Of a DNA stretch of 64,000 bases, positions 54,967 through 63,847 are shown piece after piece. This stretch comes from an uncultured Lachnospiraceae bacterium (GTDB lineage: Bacteria > Bacillota > Clostridia > Lachnospirales > Lachnospiraceae). The notes beneath the pieces are model-generated. The model did no database searches and was not told the origin of the DNA. It was given only the letters and a program-made list of their open reading frames with translations. Where the stretch lies: contig CAKRYR010000005.1 in NCBI GenBank assembly GCA_934432595.1, positions 110,438 through 174,437 of the forward strand. The letters are read 5' to 3'. The position numbers and the translations under genes were made by a program. The first letter of the stretch is position 1. Each line of letters starts with the position of its first letter.

Positions 54967-55434
54967 ATGCAAGATGTAATATCAAAATTAATTGAAAAAT
55001 ATAGGTGGTTAATTTTATATGGATTATTTGGTATAGGAACTGTTGTAGTAAACATGGTAGTCTATGCGTTTGGAGCTAGATATATGATGTGGTCTACTTT
55101 TACAAGTACTGTACTAGCTTGGATTTTGTCCAATCTATTTTCATATGTTACAAATCATAAATGGGTTTTTGACAATGCAAAACATGATTTAAAAGGTGTG
55201 ACAAGAGAATGTGTTTCTTTTATGAGTTGCCGATTAATGACAGGATTAGTTGATGTTTTTATGATGATTGTATTGGTGGATGGATTACAAATGTATGACA
55301 TGAGTGCTAAGATTATTGTGAATATACTAGTTATTGTTTTGAATTTGATTGCGTGTAAACATATTATTTTTAAACCATCTGATGGCAATATTGTTGAAGA
55401 ATTAGAGCTTTCAGATAATAAATTCTTTAACTAG
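54967..55434 (+). CDS. GtrA-like flippase family membrane protein
   Basis: About 155 residues with four membrane helices. RWLILYGLFGIGTVVVNMVVY, WILSNLFSYVTNHKWVF and CKHIIFKPS are GtrA family segments. Members help move lipid-linked sugars across the membrane. It lies 14 bases upstream of glf, which suggests a galactofuranose-containing surface polymer. The start may be ATG 54967 or GTG 54958. Confidence 0.85.
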   Translation: MQDVISKLIEKYRWLILYGLFGIGTVVVNMVVYAFGARYMMWSTFTSTVLAWILSNLFSYVTNHKWVFDNAKHDLKGVTRECVSFMSCRLMTGLVDVFMMIVLVDGLQMYDMSAKIIVNILVIVLNLIACKHIIFKPSDGNIVEELELSDNKFFN

Positions 55435-55448
55435 TTGAGAGGATACAT

Positions 55449-56549
55449 ATGATTTATGATTATTTGATTGTTGGTGCTGGCTTGTTTGGAGCTGTTTTTG
55501 CAAATGAAGCGACAAAAGCAGGAAAAAAGTGCCTTGTTATTGATAAACGCAACCACATTGGTGGCAATGTATATACTGAAAATATAGATGGAATAAATGT
55601 TCATAGATATGGAGCTCATATTTTTCATACTAGTAATAAGAAGATTTGGGATTATGTAAATGAGCTAAGTGAGTTTAATAATTATATTAATTCTCCTATT
55701 GCAATATATGAAGATGAATTATATAATATGCCATTTAATATGAATACATTTAGCAAACTTTGGGGAATTAAAACTCCAAGCGAAGCTAAGAAGATAATAG
55801 AAGAACAAAGAGATAAGTATGGTGTGGACAAGCCTACTAACTTAGAAGAACAAGCTTTGTCTTTGGTTGGTAAAGATATCTATGATAAATTGATAAAAGG
55901 TTATACTATGAAACAGTGGGGGAGAGAATGTAGTGAGTTGCCTGCATTTATAATTAAAAGACTTCCACTTAGATTTACGTATAATAATAATTATTTTAAT
56001 GATAAATATCAGGGAATTCCTGCTGGAGGATATACGAAAATAATTGATAAACTGCTAGAAGGTAGTGATGTTAAGATTAATTGTAACTATTTTGATAAAA
56101 AAGAAGAGTACAATGAGATGGCTAAAAAGGTAGTATATACAGGAATGATTGATGAGTTTTATAATTTTAAATTAGGCAATTTAGAGTATAGAACTGTTAA
56201 ATTTGAAGATGAGAGACTTGATGTTGAGAATTATCAGGGAAATGCAGTTGTTAATTATACATCGAAAGATGTGCCATATACTAGGATAATTGAACATAAG
56301 CATTTTGAATTTGGGCAACAAGATTTCACTATTATTTCAAAAGAATATTCAGTAGAGTGGCAACCGGGTATGGAGCCATATTATCCTGTAAATAATGATG
56401 ATAATAATGAATTATTTGAGAAATATAAGAAGTTAGCTGATAACGAAGAAAAAGTTATCTTTGGAGGAAGATTAGGGAACTATAAATATTACGATATGGA
56501 TAAGGTAATTGAGGCTGCCTTAGAGTTAGCAAAAGAACAAGGCTTATAG
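55449..56549 (+). CDS. glf: UDP-galactopyranose mutase
   Basis: FAD enzyme converting UDP-galactopyranose to UDP-galactofuranose. 366 residues. DYLIVGAGLFGAVFANE and IDKRNHIGGNVYTE form the FAD site, HRYGAHIFHT and YTMKQWGR are family signatures, and VIFGGRLGNYKYYDMD is the C-terminal FAD loop. It feeds galactofuranose-containing cell-surface glycans. Confidence 0.95.
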   Translation: MIYDYLIVGAGLFGAVFANEATKAGKKCLVIDKRNHIGGNVYTENIDGINVHRYGAHIFHTSNKKIWDYVNELSEFNNYINSPIAIYEDELYNMPFNMNTFSKLWGIKTPSEAKKIIEEQRDKYGVDKPTNLEEQALSLVGKDIYDKLIKGYTMKQWGRECSELPAFIIKRLPLRFTYNNNYFNDKYQGIPAGGYTKIIDKLLEGSDVKINCNYFDKKEEYNEMAKKVVYTGMIDEFYNFKLGNLEYRTVKFEDERLDVENYQGNAVVNYTSKDVPYTRIIEHKHFEFGQQDFTIISKEYSVEWQPGMEPYYPVNNDDNNELFEKYKKLADNEEKVIFGGRLGNYKYYDMDKVIEAALELAKEQGL

Positions 56550-56578
56550 AGGCTTTGTAACAATAAAAATGATTATTA

Positions 56579-56618
56579 AGGGTCAAACATATATTAATAT
56601 GTGTGGCTCTTTTTTATT
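56579..56618 (+). terminator. glf terminator
   Basis: GGGTCA-ACATAT and ATATGT-TGGCTC arms (G-U pairs allowed) followed by TTTTTT. Confidence 0.75.
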
Positions 56619-56639
56619 TATAAACAAAGGAGAACTAGG

Positions 56640-57446
56640 ATGTTAAAAAAGGGAAAAACAGGAAAATTAGAATATCAGATAGCATTTGAATTTCGAAGCT
56701 TAAAGTGGTTTGTTCTTGAAGTTGTAATGTTTTCTGTATTTTTTGAATTGGTTTATATGTATTTTAAGGTAAGAAATATTAAATCTAATACAGATTTATA
56801 TTTTCACACCTTTATTAGTAATGGAATATGGGAAATATTATTTTATTTAACAATGATAATATCTATTGTTGGAATAGGCTATATAGTTGGAGGAGATAAG
56901 AAAAATTTTAATGGATTATTATCTTTAAGAACGTTACCTATTCATATAAAAGATATAGTGCTTTCTAAAGTCATAGTTGCATGTGTATCTGTACTTGCAA
57001 TATATGGTTCACAATTAATTTCAATAATGTTCGCATGGTCGCTCTTTACAGAAAAAGTACCTTCTGCAAAGAGAGTTAGTCATGCTTTAAATTATGCATT
57101 AGTCAAAGATCCTTTTATACATGCATGTTTTCCTAATGAAATATTAACTTTACTATTAAATATTGCAGTTTTAGTTTTATTGGTTATAGGATCTGTGTAT
57201 ACCTTTTATGCAGTTAGAACACATAATCAGAATAAGGTAATTGTTGGTGCAATGTTTTTTGGAATACATGTTGTTGCAGCATTGCTATTATTTTTACTTA
57301 AGGTCAGAATCCCATTTGTACATGCACCATCAGGAGCAATAAATGGAGATATTGCAATTCAATTGGCTATTATAGACATTGTATATGTTGCGTTAAATAT
57401 TCTGACTTGCACAAATATGTTTAAAGAATTTGAATATGAGGCATAG
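56640..57446 (+). CDS. ABC-2 type membrane protein
   Basis: 268 residues with about six hydrophobic helices (for example LEVVMFSVFFELVYMYF, ILFYLTMIISIVGIGYIV, VIVACVSVLAIYGSQLI, AVLVLLVIGSVYTFYAV). The loop SLRTLPIHIKDIVLSKV resembles the cytoplasmic coupling segment of ABC-2 permeases. ATG 56640 with AAAGGAG upstream. It is the first gene of a three-gene unit with an exported protein and a degenerate ABC ATPase. Substrate unknown. Confidence 0.72.
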   Translation: MLKKGKTGKLEYQIAFEFRSLKWFVLEVVMFSVFFELVYMYFKVRNIKSNTDLYFHTFISNGIWEILFYLTMIISIVGIGYIVGGDKKNFNGLLSLRTLPIHIKDIVLSKVIVACVSVLAIYGSQLISIMFAWSLFTEKVPSAKRVSHALNYALVKDPFIHACFPNEILTLLLNIAVLVLLVIGSVYTFYAVRTHNQNKVIVGAMFFGIHVVAALLLFLLKVRIPFVHAPSGAINGDIAIQLAIIDIVYVALNILTCTNMFKEFEYEA

Positions 57447-57458
57447 GAGGTAGAAATA

Positions 57459-58772
57459 ATGAATTTTAGTGTTAAGAACAATTTGATTAGTTTGTTGGTA
57501 GCATTTGGTATATTCGTTATTGGGGCTGGTATATTTATTGCGTTTGTTAATTCAGATGCTGCTACCGACTCTGATATAGATACATCTAGTAAAGCAAACG
57601 GTAGTGCAAAAGAGGCAAAGTATTACACACTTTCTGATGGAAGAATTTTAGAAAGTCAAGGTAAAGTAGAAAGTAATGTTACAGAGAATTTTAAAGATAT
57701 TATTGTATCTGGGACCATACAAGATGATGTTGGAGTATTAGATTTTACAATGGAAAATGCTAATATAAGAGCAAAATATAGAGAATCATCAGATGAAAAT
57801 AATAATAAAGAGTATTTTTCTTATAATGAGCAGACTTTTGATACTACAAAAAAATATAGAGCAGATGGAGATATGGGACAAGATGAAATGTTCCAAGGAT
57901 ATGTTTATTATAATGGTGATAAAGATAAAGAACTTTGCACATATATAAAGAGTGGTAGTTATTTTGAGATGGTTTCATGTGAAGATGAAAAAAATGTATA
58001 TACAACAATGAAGACAAGCTCTTTAATTAAGAGTAATTCAGTAAGTAGTATTAAGAATAATTCATTATATAAGTTTGACAAATCGACTCATCAAACAAAA
58101 AAATTATGTGATCTTAATATACATGAAGATGAAAAATATATATATGATGTAGCATGTAATGAAAAAAATATATATGTTTTGTTTTCAAAAAATGAAGAGT
58201 TATATGTAAAGGTATTTGATAAAGAAACATATCAAGAGAAAAAAGAGGCAAGTGTTGAAGAAAAAGATAATATTGAAGAATTTGCTGCTAAGAAAGTAAA
58301 AGAATATAAAGTACGTGAGATAAGTAATTATGAAATTTTAAATGAAGGCTATGACTTATTTGCAAGTGATAATGGTTTAGTTATAGTTAATAGACAAGTT
58401 GTTGCTGAGATTGAATCCACATCTAATAAACACTATGGAGAAAAAGGTTATACTGCAGCATTTGATGAAAAAGGATTAGAGCCATATGTAATGGACTTAT
58501 ATAAGGTAAGTTCATTTACAATAGATGGTTCAGACGTTACATATGACAGTGCTTATGTATGTGAATCAGATTTTATGTTTGATTTTGCATACTTTAAAAA
58601 TGGCGTTATATATATTTTGACATTTGAGAAAGATGTAAATGCTAATATTATTGAGAAGATTCGTGTAACAGCTGTGAAAAAAGGAAGTTTATTAGACCAA
58701 ATATATATTAATCTTAATAAGGTATCTGATACTACAGGTAAAAAAGAATTAAAATATATTGGAATAGAGTAG
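57459..58772 (+). CDS. Membrane-anchored extracytoplasmic protein, unknown
   Basis: 437 residues: one N-terminal helix (about 10-31), then a long, charged, beta-rich external domain with repeated aromatic strands (YVYYNGDKDKEL, EKYIYDVACNEKNIYVLF, YFKNGVIYILTFEKD), which may form a propeller-like fold. GGAGG precedes the ATG. It lies between an ABC-2 type permease and an ABC ATPase and probably belongs to that complex. No family recognised. Confidence 0.7.
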   Translation: MNFSVKNNLISLLVAFGIFVIGAGIFIAFVNSDAATDSDIDTSSKANGSAKEAKYYTLSDGRILESQGKVESNVTENFKDIIVSGTIQDDVGVLDFTMENANIRAKYRESSDENNNKEYFSYNEQTFDTTKKYRADGDMGQDEMFQGYVYYNGDKDKELCTYIKSGSYFEMVSCEDEKNVYTTMKTSSLIKSNSVSSIKNNSLYKFDKSTHQTKKLCDLNIHEDEKYIYDVACNEKNIYVLFSKNEELYVKVFDKETYQEKKEASVEEKDNIEEFAAKKVKEYKVREISNYEILNEGYDLFASDNGLVIVNRQVVAEIESTSNKHYGEKGYTAAFDEKGLEPYVMDLYKVSSFTIDGSDVTYDSAYVCESDFMFDFAYFKNGVIYILTFEKDVNANIIEKIRVTAVKKGSLLDQIYINLNKVSDTTGKKELKYIGIE

Positions 58773-58786
58773 AAATGAGGATTAGT

Positions 58787-59386
58787 ATGATAGAAGTTGC
58801 TGGACTTAAGAAGAAAATTAATAAAGCTGATGTAATAAATGACCTTAGTTTTACTGTTGATGATGGTGAAATTGTAGGTATATTTGGTGTAAAAGATTCA
58901 GGCAAATCATTATTACTAAAGATGTTATTAGGAATAGTTAAGCCTGATGATGGAAAAATTGTAATTGATAATAAACCTTTAGGGCGTAATATGTTTAAGG
59001 ATATTGCGTATGTATCAGATGAGAGAGGTTTATTTTATGACATGACTCCTGTAGAGCATATGCAATATTTACGCTATTTTTATCCTAGATTTAGTGAAGA
59101 TATGTTTAAGCAATATATGCAGTATTTTCAAGTGCCTATGAATGCACCAATGGATAAGCTTAATTTAAATGAAATTGAGAAGGTGGATATGGCACTGGCA
59201 ATTGCTAAAAATACAAAGATTATGATATTTGATGATCCTTTTAAGAAGGATGTACCTAAGGAACGAAAAACGTATCTTAAAACTATGCTTTCTAATCTTA
59301 GAAATGATAAGATTGTACTTATTGCAGCTCGTAACTCTCAAGGCATGAAAGACGTAGTCGACAGAGCTCTAGTTTTAGAAAAATAG
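58787..59386 (+). CDS. Degenerate ABC transporter ATPase
   Basis: 199 residues. Walker A is intact (G34-VKDSGKS41), but the LSGGQ signature is replaced by LNLNEIEK, Walker B ends FDDP with Asp in place of the catalytic Glu, and the H-loop His is absent (IAARNS). It can probably bind ATP but hydrolyse it poorly, suggesting a regulatory or sensor role or a partner subunit. ATG 58787 with GAGG upstream is used. Confidence 0.8.
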   Translation: MIEVAGLKKKINKADVINDLSFTVDDGEIVGIFGVKDSGKSLLLKMLLGIVKPDDGKIVIDNKPLGRNMFKDIAYVSDERGLFYDMTPVEHMQYLRYFYPRFSEDMFKQYMQYFQVPMNAPMDKLNLNEIEKVDMALAIAKNTKIMIFDDPFKKDVPKERKTYLKTMLSNLRNDKIVLIAARNSQGMKDVVDRALVLEK

Positions 59387-59395
59387 GGTTTTTCT

Positions 59396-59408
59396 GTTCT
59401 AGTGACGA
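59396..59408 (+). repeat. GTTCTAGTGACGA 13-mer after the ABC ATPase gene
   Basis: Begins 10 bases past the stop codon. Same element as at the rarA and MerR gene ends. Confidence 0.65.
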
Positions 59409-59512
59409 TTTTATATAATGACTTTCTATTAAAGGGTATGTTATAGAGTGACGGTCTAAAAATATATATGTTTATACTATATACAAAGTTTTTGCGTAAA
59501 GGAGAAGGTAGG

Positions 59513-60397
59513 ATGGCTTTTAATATTATTATGTTATTTTCAGTTTATATGGTTTTAGGGATTATGTATTTTGTAATGAGGTATATGGCAGCAGATAATG
59601 GTGTGTTGTTGTTTGGTGCGAGAATAAATGCTAAGATGCTTGAGGGAGAGGAGAATAAAAGGTTTATCGAGGGGATTAAGAAGAGCTATTTTAGAAATCT
59701 AAATGTTATTGGCGCCTTGTGCGTAGTGTTGTCTTTAGTTCCTATTGCAGTTCCATATATTTCTGTTAGAACTTTGTTGTGGATTGTATGGATATTTGCT
59801 CTTATTGTTATTCTAACTATTCCCCAGATAAAGTGTTTTAATGAAATAGTTAAGTGGAAGTCTGATAATGGATATGTAGATGAGAATGATGATGATAAGT
59901 ATTGGAAATGGGGCTTGATGTATTACAATCCTGATGATAATAATAGTATGGTAGAGAAAAGAGTAGGTATAGGTATGACTTGTAATATGGCAAAGCCTAT
60001 AGGAAAAGTAATGAATGTTGTATTAATTGCTACACTTGTAGGTACAGTGGTGATGTGTGGATGGTTAATGCTTGAAGAATTTATGCCAATTCATTTACAA
60101 GTAATTGATAATACACTTCAAGCAAAACAATATAAAGTTGATTATAAGATTAGACTTGATGAAATAAATGAAATTTATCTATTAGAGGATATACCTAGAA
60201 TGTCTAAGTCTAGTGGAACAAATCTAGATAATTTGTTTAAAGGAGAATTCTATGTTCCAGAAGAACATCACGGTTGTAGAGCATTCTTTAATCCTAAGAA
60301 TAAATTATTAATTAAAATAAAAGCTAATGGTAAAATATATTATCTTGGTGGGTATGATGATAACGAAACTAAGAAAGTATATGAATTGTGTAAGTAG
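59513..60397 (+). CDS. DUF5808-type membrane protein
   Basis: 294 residues: an N-terminal helix (about 4-20), a helix pair (about 68-110), a segment KYWKWGLMYYNPDDNNSMVEKRVGIGMTCN characteristic of DUF5808, another helix (about 172-192), and a C-terminal PH-like domain that dips near its end. ATG 59513 with AAAGGAG and GTAGG upstream is used. Its stop codon lies 7 bases before the first RHS fragment, so sequence that once followed it may be lost. Confidence 0.78.
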   Translation: MAFNIIMLFSVYMVLGIMYFVMRYMAADNGVLLFGARINAKMLEGEENKRFIEGIKKSYFRNLNVIGALCVVLSLVPIAVPYISVRTLLWIVWIFALIVILTIPQIKCFNEIVKWKSDNGYVDENDDDKYWKWGLMYYNPDDNNSMVEKRVGIGMTCNMAKPIGKVMNVVLIATLVGTVVMCGWLMLEEFMPIHLQVIDNTLQAKQYKVDYKIRLDEINEIYLLEDIPRMSKSSGTNLDNLFKGEFYVPEEHHGCRAFFNPKNKLLIKIKANGKIYYLGGYDDNETKKVYELCK

Positions 60398-60404
60398 AGG
60401 GAAT

Positions 60405-61655
60405 ATGTCATATGGAAGTAACAATGAACTAAAAGGTAGTGATAGTTGTACTTTTACGTATGATTTAGATGGTAACATGATAGAAACTTCAATAGAAACT
60501 ATTGATAAATTGCATTTTAATGTTGACAATAAATTAACGCAGGCTGGAAAGAATGAGTATAAATATGATGCAGAAGGAAGTAGAGTATCACAAAAAGATG
60601 ATAACGGTACAGTAAGATATACGTATGATGTACAAAATAGTCAGTTATTAATGGAATATGATAAAGATGGTAATATGACTAAGTATGTATATGGAAATGG
60701 ATTAATATCACAGGAAAATAAAGATGGATACAGAAACTTCCATTATGATCTAAGAGGAAGTACAACAGCTTTAACAGATGAAAATGGTAATATTACAAGT
60801 AGATATAATTATTCTACATATGGACAAGTAACTACAGAGAATGAAGAGACTAATTTCTTGTATAATGGAAGAGATGGAGTAATAAAGGATAGTAATGGGT
60901 TGCTATACATGAGAGCAAGGTATTACATGCCAAATATGATGAGGTTCACTAGCGCAGATAAAGTGCACGGAACAGTAATGGAACCAGCAACTTTGAACCG
61001 ATATGCATATGTAGAAGGAAATCCAGTAACAAAGGTGGACCCAAGTGGATATTCATCTCAGCCAGGAAGTGTAGGCGCAAAACTAAGTTCAGTAGGATAT
61101 AAGAATAGAGTACTAACAGCTGAATTTGCTAAAGGAATGGGAAATTCCGGATTTGTATTTAATACAACTGGTCGCCCAATGCTAGGAGTACAGTTTACAA
61201 CTGCACATAGAATATGTGATGTAGGTGGGTTAATTCCAGTAATAGGATTTGGATTTGATATAGGAAATACAATACTATATGATTTAGAAGGTTATAAGTT
61301 AAAATCAGCTGCATCAATAGCAGGAGCAGGATTAAATCTATTTGGTGCAGGTCTATTAGCAAAAGGAACAATGAGCTCATTGGATAACTTTGCAGAAGCA
61401 GGGGTTAAATACTCAGATGATGTAATTGAGACTGGGGTGAAGAGCGGTAGAAAGACTGATTTCTATGTAATAGCAGAAGGTACAGCTATACCACAATCAA
61501 TGTTCCATTCATTAAGTGACGTTGATGCTAGAAAATGGTATTTAACACAGGAAGCAAAAATACCAGATTTAATTGATTATAGTCAATCTCTTGAACAGCA
61601 AGCGTATCAATGTTTTACTTTACGTAACCAATTTAGAACAACTGCTAGAGAATAA
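60405..61655 (+). CDS. RHS C-terminal module 1, N-terminally truncated, with toxin tip
   Basis: 417 codons from ATG 60405. It begins abruptly inside YD-repeats (YDLDGNMIE, YKYDAEGSRV, YTYDVQNSQL, YVYGNGL) and continues through the RHS-associated core (GLLYMRARYYMPNMMRFTSAD, NRYAYVEGNPVTKVDPSGY), a hydrophobic pre-toxin segment, and the tip entry KTDFYVIAEGTAIP (about 351). A full RHS protein would be far longer and have an export region, which is absent. The tip reads RNQFRTTARE then TAA, and the same frame stays open for 58 more codons (61656-61832), so the toxin is truncated. The tip family is not identified. Confidence 0.75.
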   Translation: MSYGSNNELKGSDSCTFTYDLDGNMIETSIETIDKLHFNVDNKLTQAGKNEYKYDAEGSRVSQKDDNGTVRYTYDVQNSQLLMEYDKDGNMTKYVYGNGLISQENKDGYRNFHYDLRGSTTALTDENGNITSRYNYSTYGQVTTENEETNFLYNGRDGVIKDSNGLLYMRARYYMPNMMRFTSADKVHGTVMEPATLNRYAYVEGNPVTKVDPSGYSSQPGSVGAKLSSVGYKNRVLTAEFAKGMGNSGFVFNTTGRPMLGVQFTTAHRICDVGGLIPVIGFGFDIGNTILYDLEGYKLKSAASIAGAGLNLFGAGLLAKGTMSSLDNFAEAGVKYSDDVIETGVKSGRKTDFYVIAEGTAIPQSMFHSLSDVDARKWYLTQEAKIPDLIDYSQSLEQQAYQCFTLRNQFRTTARE

Positions 61656-61832
61656 ATGGTTGACAGAATCAAGGCAGAATCATTATATATAACTGACCCT
61701 AATCGTACCTGGGAGCAAATAATACAAAAACAAATTGATAAAGGATTATCTGGTGATGATATATATAGAGAGATAATAGAAAGTTCTCAGCGTTCAAGAA
61801 AGTCAGTAAATATATCGTTAGGATTGGAGTAA
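61656..61832 (+). pseudogene. Readable tail of toxin tip 1 beyond a nonsense codon
   Basis: In frame with module 1: MVDRIKAESL, then DPNRTWEQII, KGLSGDDIYREII, ESSQRSRKSVN and LGLE-stop. It has no ribosome site of its own. The junction ARE-stop-MVDR would read ARELMVDR if the TAA were TTA, so a single base change explains the break. Confidence 0.65.
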
Positions 61833-61835
61833 AAA

Positions 61836-62165
61836 ATGAAAATTACTTTTAAAAAACATATTAATACTGAGAAAGATAATAGAGTTGAATTTTTACTAAT
61901 TAACTATGATTTTATTGATGGAAATGATTACCTTGCAAGATTATTTCAAGAAGAGTATGGCTTTATTATAGAAGATAAAATTGATGGGTGGTGGTATAGT
62001 ATAATTCGTATTCATTTGGAAAATTCTGCATATGAGATGGTATGGCATGAAGATACTGGTAATGAAATTTACTCTTTATGTCAAACAACAGAGGAAAACG
62101 AAATTTTACAGGAAAGATTAGAAAAAGTATTAGCTATTTTGAATAGTAGAATTAAAAATGAATAA
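61836..62165 (+). CDS. Probable immunity protein 1
   Basis: 109-residue acidic cytosolic protein (INYDFIDGNDYLARLFQEEYG, then WWYSIIRIHLENSAYEMVWHEDTGNEIY). It begins 4 bases after the end of toxin tip 1's frame with GGAG upstream, the position and size of an immunity gene for an RHS toxin. The frame is intact. No family named. Confidence 0.65.
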   Translation: MKITFKKHINTEKDNRVEFLLINYDFIDGNDYLARLFQEEYGFIIEDKIDGWWYSIIRIHLENSAYEMVWHEDTGNEIYSLCQTTEENEILQERLEKVLAILNSRIKNE

Positions 62166-62174
62166 TAAGCACAG

Positions 62175-62217
62175 ATAGTTCCTTTGTATATTGGAATATA
62201 TTAAAGGGACTATTTTC
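62175..62217 (+). terminator. Terminator after immunity gene 1
   Basis: ATAGTTCCTTT and AAAGGGACTAT pair over 11 bp (one G-U), followed by TTTTC. Confidence 0.7.
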
Positions 62218-62253
62218 TTATATAGAGATTTATTATATTAGGGAGGAAGACAA

Positions 62254-62361
62254 ATGCAGCAGTTTGGAATGCCAACATTAATTGAAAATAGAACTTTAGA
62301 AGATAATATTGCTCTTTGCAAAGAATTAGGATTATCATTTATAGAATTAAAGAAGAATTAG
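62254..62361 (+). pseudogene. N-terminal fragment of a sugar-phosphate isomerase/epimerase
   Basis: 35 codons from ATG 62254 with GGGAGG upstream. FGMPTLIENRTLEDNIALCKE followed by LGLSFIEL is the first strand-helix-strand of xylose-isomerase-like TIM-barrel isomerases. The frame stops where RHS sequence begins near 62345, so a gene has been cut after its first strand-helix-strand. Confidence 0.65.
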
Positions 62362-63146
62362 AAAATGCTAGAGGTGAAAAAACGTCATATAAATATGATG
62401 AAGCTGGAAGAATTATTGAATCAACATCAAAGGATGGAACTACAAAATATACATATGATGATAATGGAAATATTATTAAGTATAAAAATGAAAAAACAGA
62501 AACAAATATGTCATATGGAAGTAACAATTAACTAAAAGGTAGTGATAATTGTACTTTCGCATATGGACAAGTAACTACAGATAATGAAGAGACTAATTTC
62601 TTGTATAATGGAAGAGATGGAGTAATAAAGGATAGTAATGGGTTGCTATACATGAGAGCAAGGTATTACATGCCAAATATGATGAGGTTCACTAGCGCAG
62701 ATAAAGTGCACGGAACAGTAATGGAACCAGCAACTTTGAACCGATATGCATATGTAGAAGGAAATCCAGTAACAAAGGTGGACCCAAGTGGATATTCATC
62801 TCAGCCAGGAAGTGTAGGCGCAAAACTAAGTTCAGTAGGATATAAGAATAGAGTACTAACAGCTGAATTTGCTAAAGGAATGGGAAATTCCGGATTTGTA
62901 TTTAATACAACTGGTCGCCCAATGCTAGGAGTACAGTTTACAACTGCACATAGAATATGTGATGTAGGTGGGTTAATTCCAGTAATAGGATTTGGATTTG
63001 ATATAGGAAATACAATACTATATGATTTAGAAGGTTATAAGTTAAAATCAGCTGCATCAATAGCAGGAGCAGGATTAAATCTATATGGTTCAGGTTTATT
63101 AGCAAAAGGATCAATGAGCTCATTAGATAACTTTGCAGAAGCATAA
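62345..63146 (+). pseudogene. RHS core module 2, degenerate copy of module 1
   Basis: One reading frame with YD-repeats (YKYDEAGRII, YTYDDNGNII), a shared MSYGSNN then TAA (62529-62531; GAA in module 1), and the core from YGQVTT onward. Relative to module 1 it lacks exactly 360 bases (module 1 positions about 60458-60817). The following 630 bases are nearly identical (about ten differences by eye). A second TAA (63144-63146) stands where module 1 has GGG. Confidence 0.75.
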
Positions 63147-63179
63147 GTTAAATACTCAGATGATGTAATTGAGGCTGGG

Positions 63180-63605
63180 GTGAAGAGCGGCATAGGTTAT
63201 AGTAAGAGTGGTACTTCATCTGTCAAGACAGATTTTTATGTTAAACCTAACGGAGAGATTGTGCCTGCTACTGGATATAGATATATGCCAGCGGAGGCAA
63301 GTTACATGGAATCGCTAAAAAATACAATGGAGATACCAGCGAATCCTAGTGGTACATATATCACTTTTGATAAATTTGATGTACCTACTCCGGGCAGACT
63401 TCAGGTGCCACACGATGCATCTATTCGTGGTTCGTTTGATACATTGCAAATTATTGATGATATCAGAGTACCAAACGGAAAGTGGGGACAAGCAAGTTGG
63501 TTAGAACCAATTACTAAGGATTTTCCTAAGTATGGTCTTGGAGGTGCAACACAGGCACTAACATATCAAAAAATTAAGCTTAATAGTCTTAAGGACTTGT
63601 CATGA
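63180..63605 (+). pseudogene. Toxin tip 2, cut off from its RHS core
   Basis: 141 codons in frame with module 2 but after its second stop codon. It begins VKSGIGYSKSG, then KTDFYVKPNGEIVPATGYRYM and a globular domain (GTYITFDKFDVPTPGRLQVP, GSFDTLQIIDDIRVP, EPITKDFPKYGLGGATQAL). This domain looks like a recurring polymorphic-toxin tip in Firmicutes RHS/LXG proteins; I do not assign an activity. A GTG at 63180 could start it only weakly. Confidence 0.65.
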
Positions 63606-63622
63606 TAAAGGAGGAGGGTACT

Positions 63623-63847
63623 ATGCTTTTTTCAAGTGCTAACGATTATAAAAGGTGCACAGAAATCGTAAGAAAAAAACTATCACAAAGAAATATTTGT
63701 GTTAGCGATGATGTTCTTGATAAGATTACAGAAGATGTTATGAATATTACATATGCAAAAGGAGGGAGCTATTCATATGATATAGTTCAATGTTTTGCAG
63801 AAACATATGTGGAAGAAGAGTTTTATAAAAAATTTCTTGAGTGTTAG
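63623..63847 (+). CDS. Probable immunity protein 2
   Basis: 74 residues (MLFSSANDYKRCTEIVRKKL..., ending YVEEEFYKKFLEC), small and charged, with AAAGGAGGAGGG upstream of ATG 63623. It directly follows toxin tip 2, the standard place of its immunity gene. Intact frame; family unnamed. Confidence 0.65.
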   Translation: MLFSSANDYKRCTEIVRKKLSQRNICVSDDVLDKITEDVMNITYAKGGSYSYDIVQCFAETYVEEEFYKKFLEC

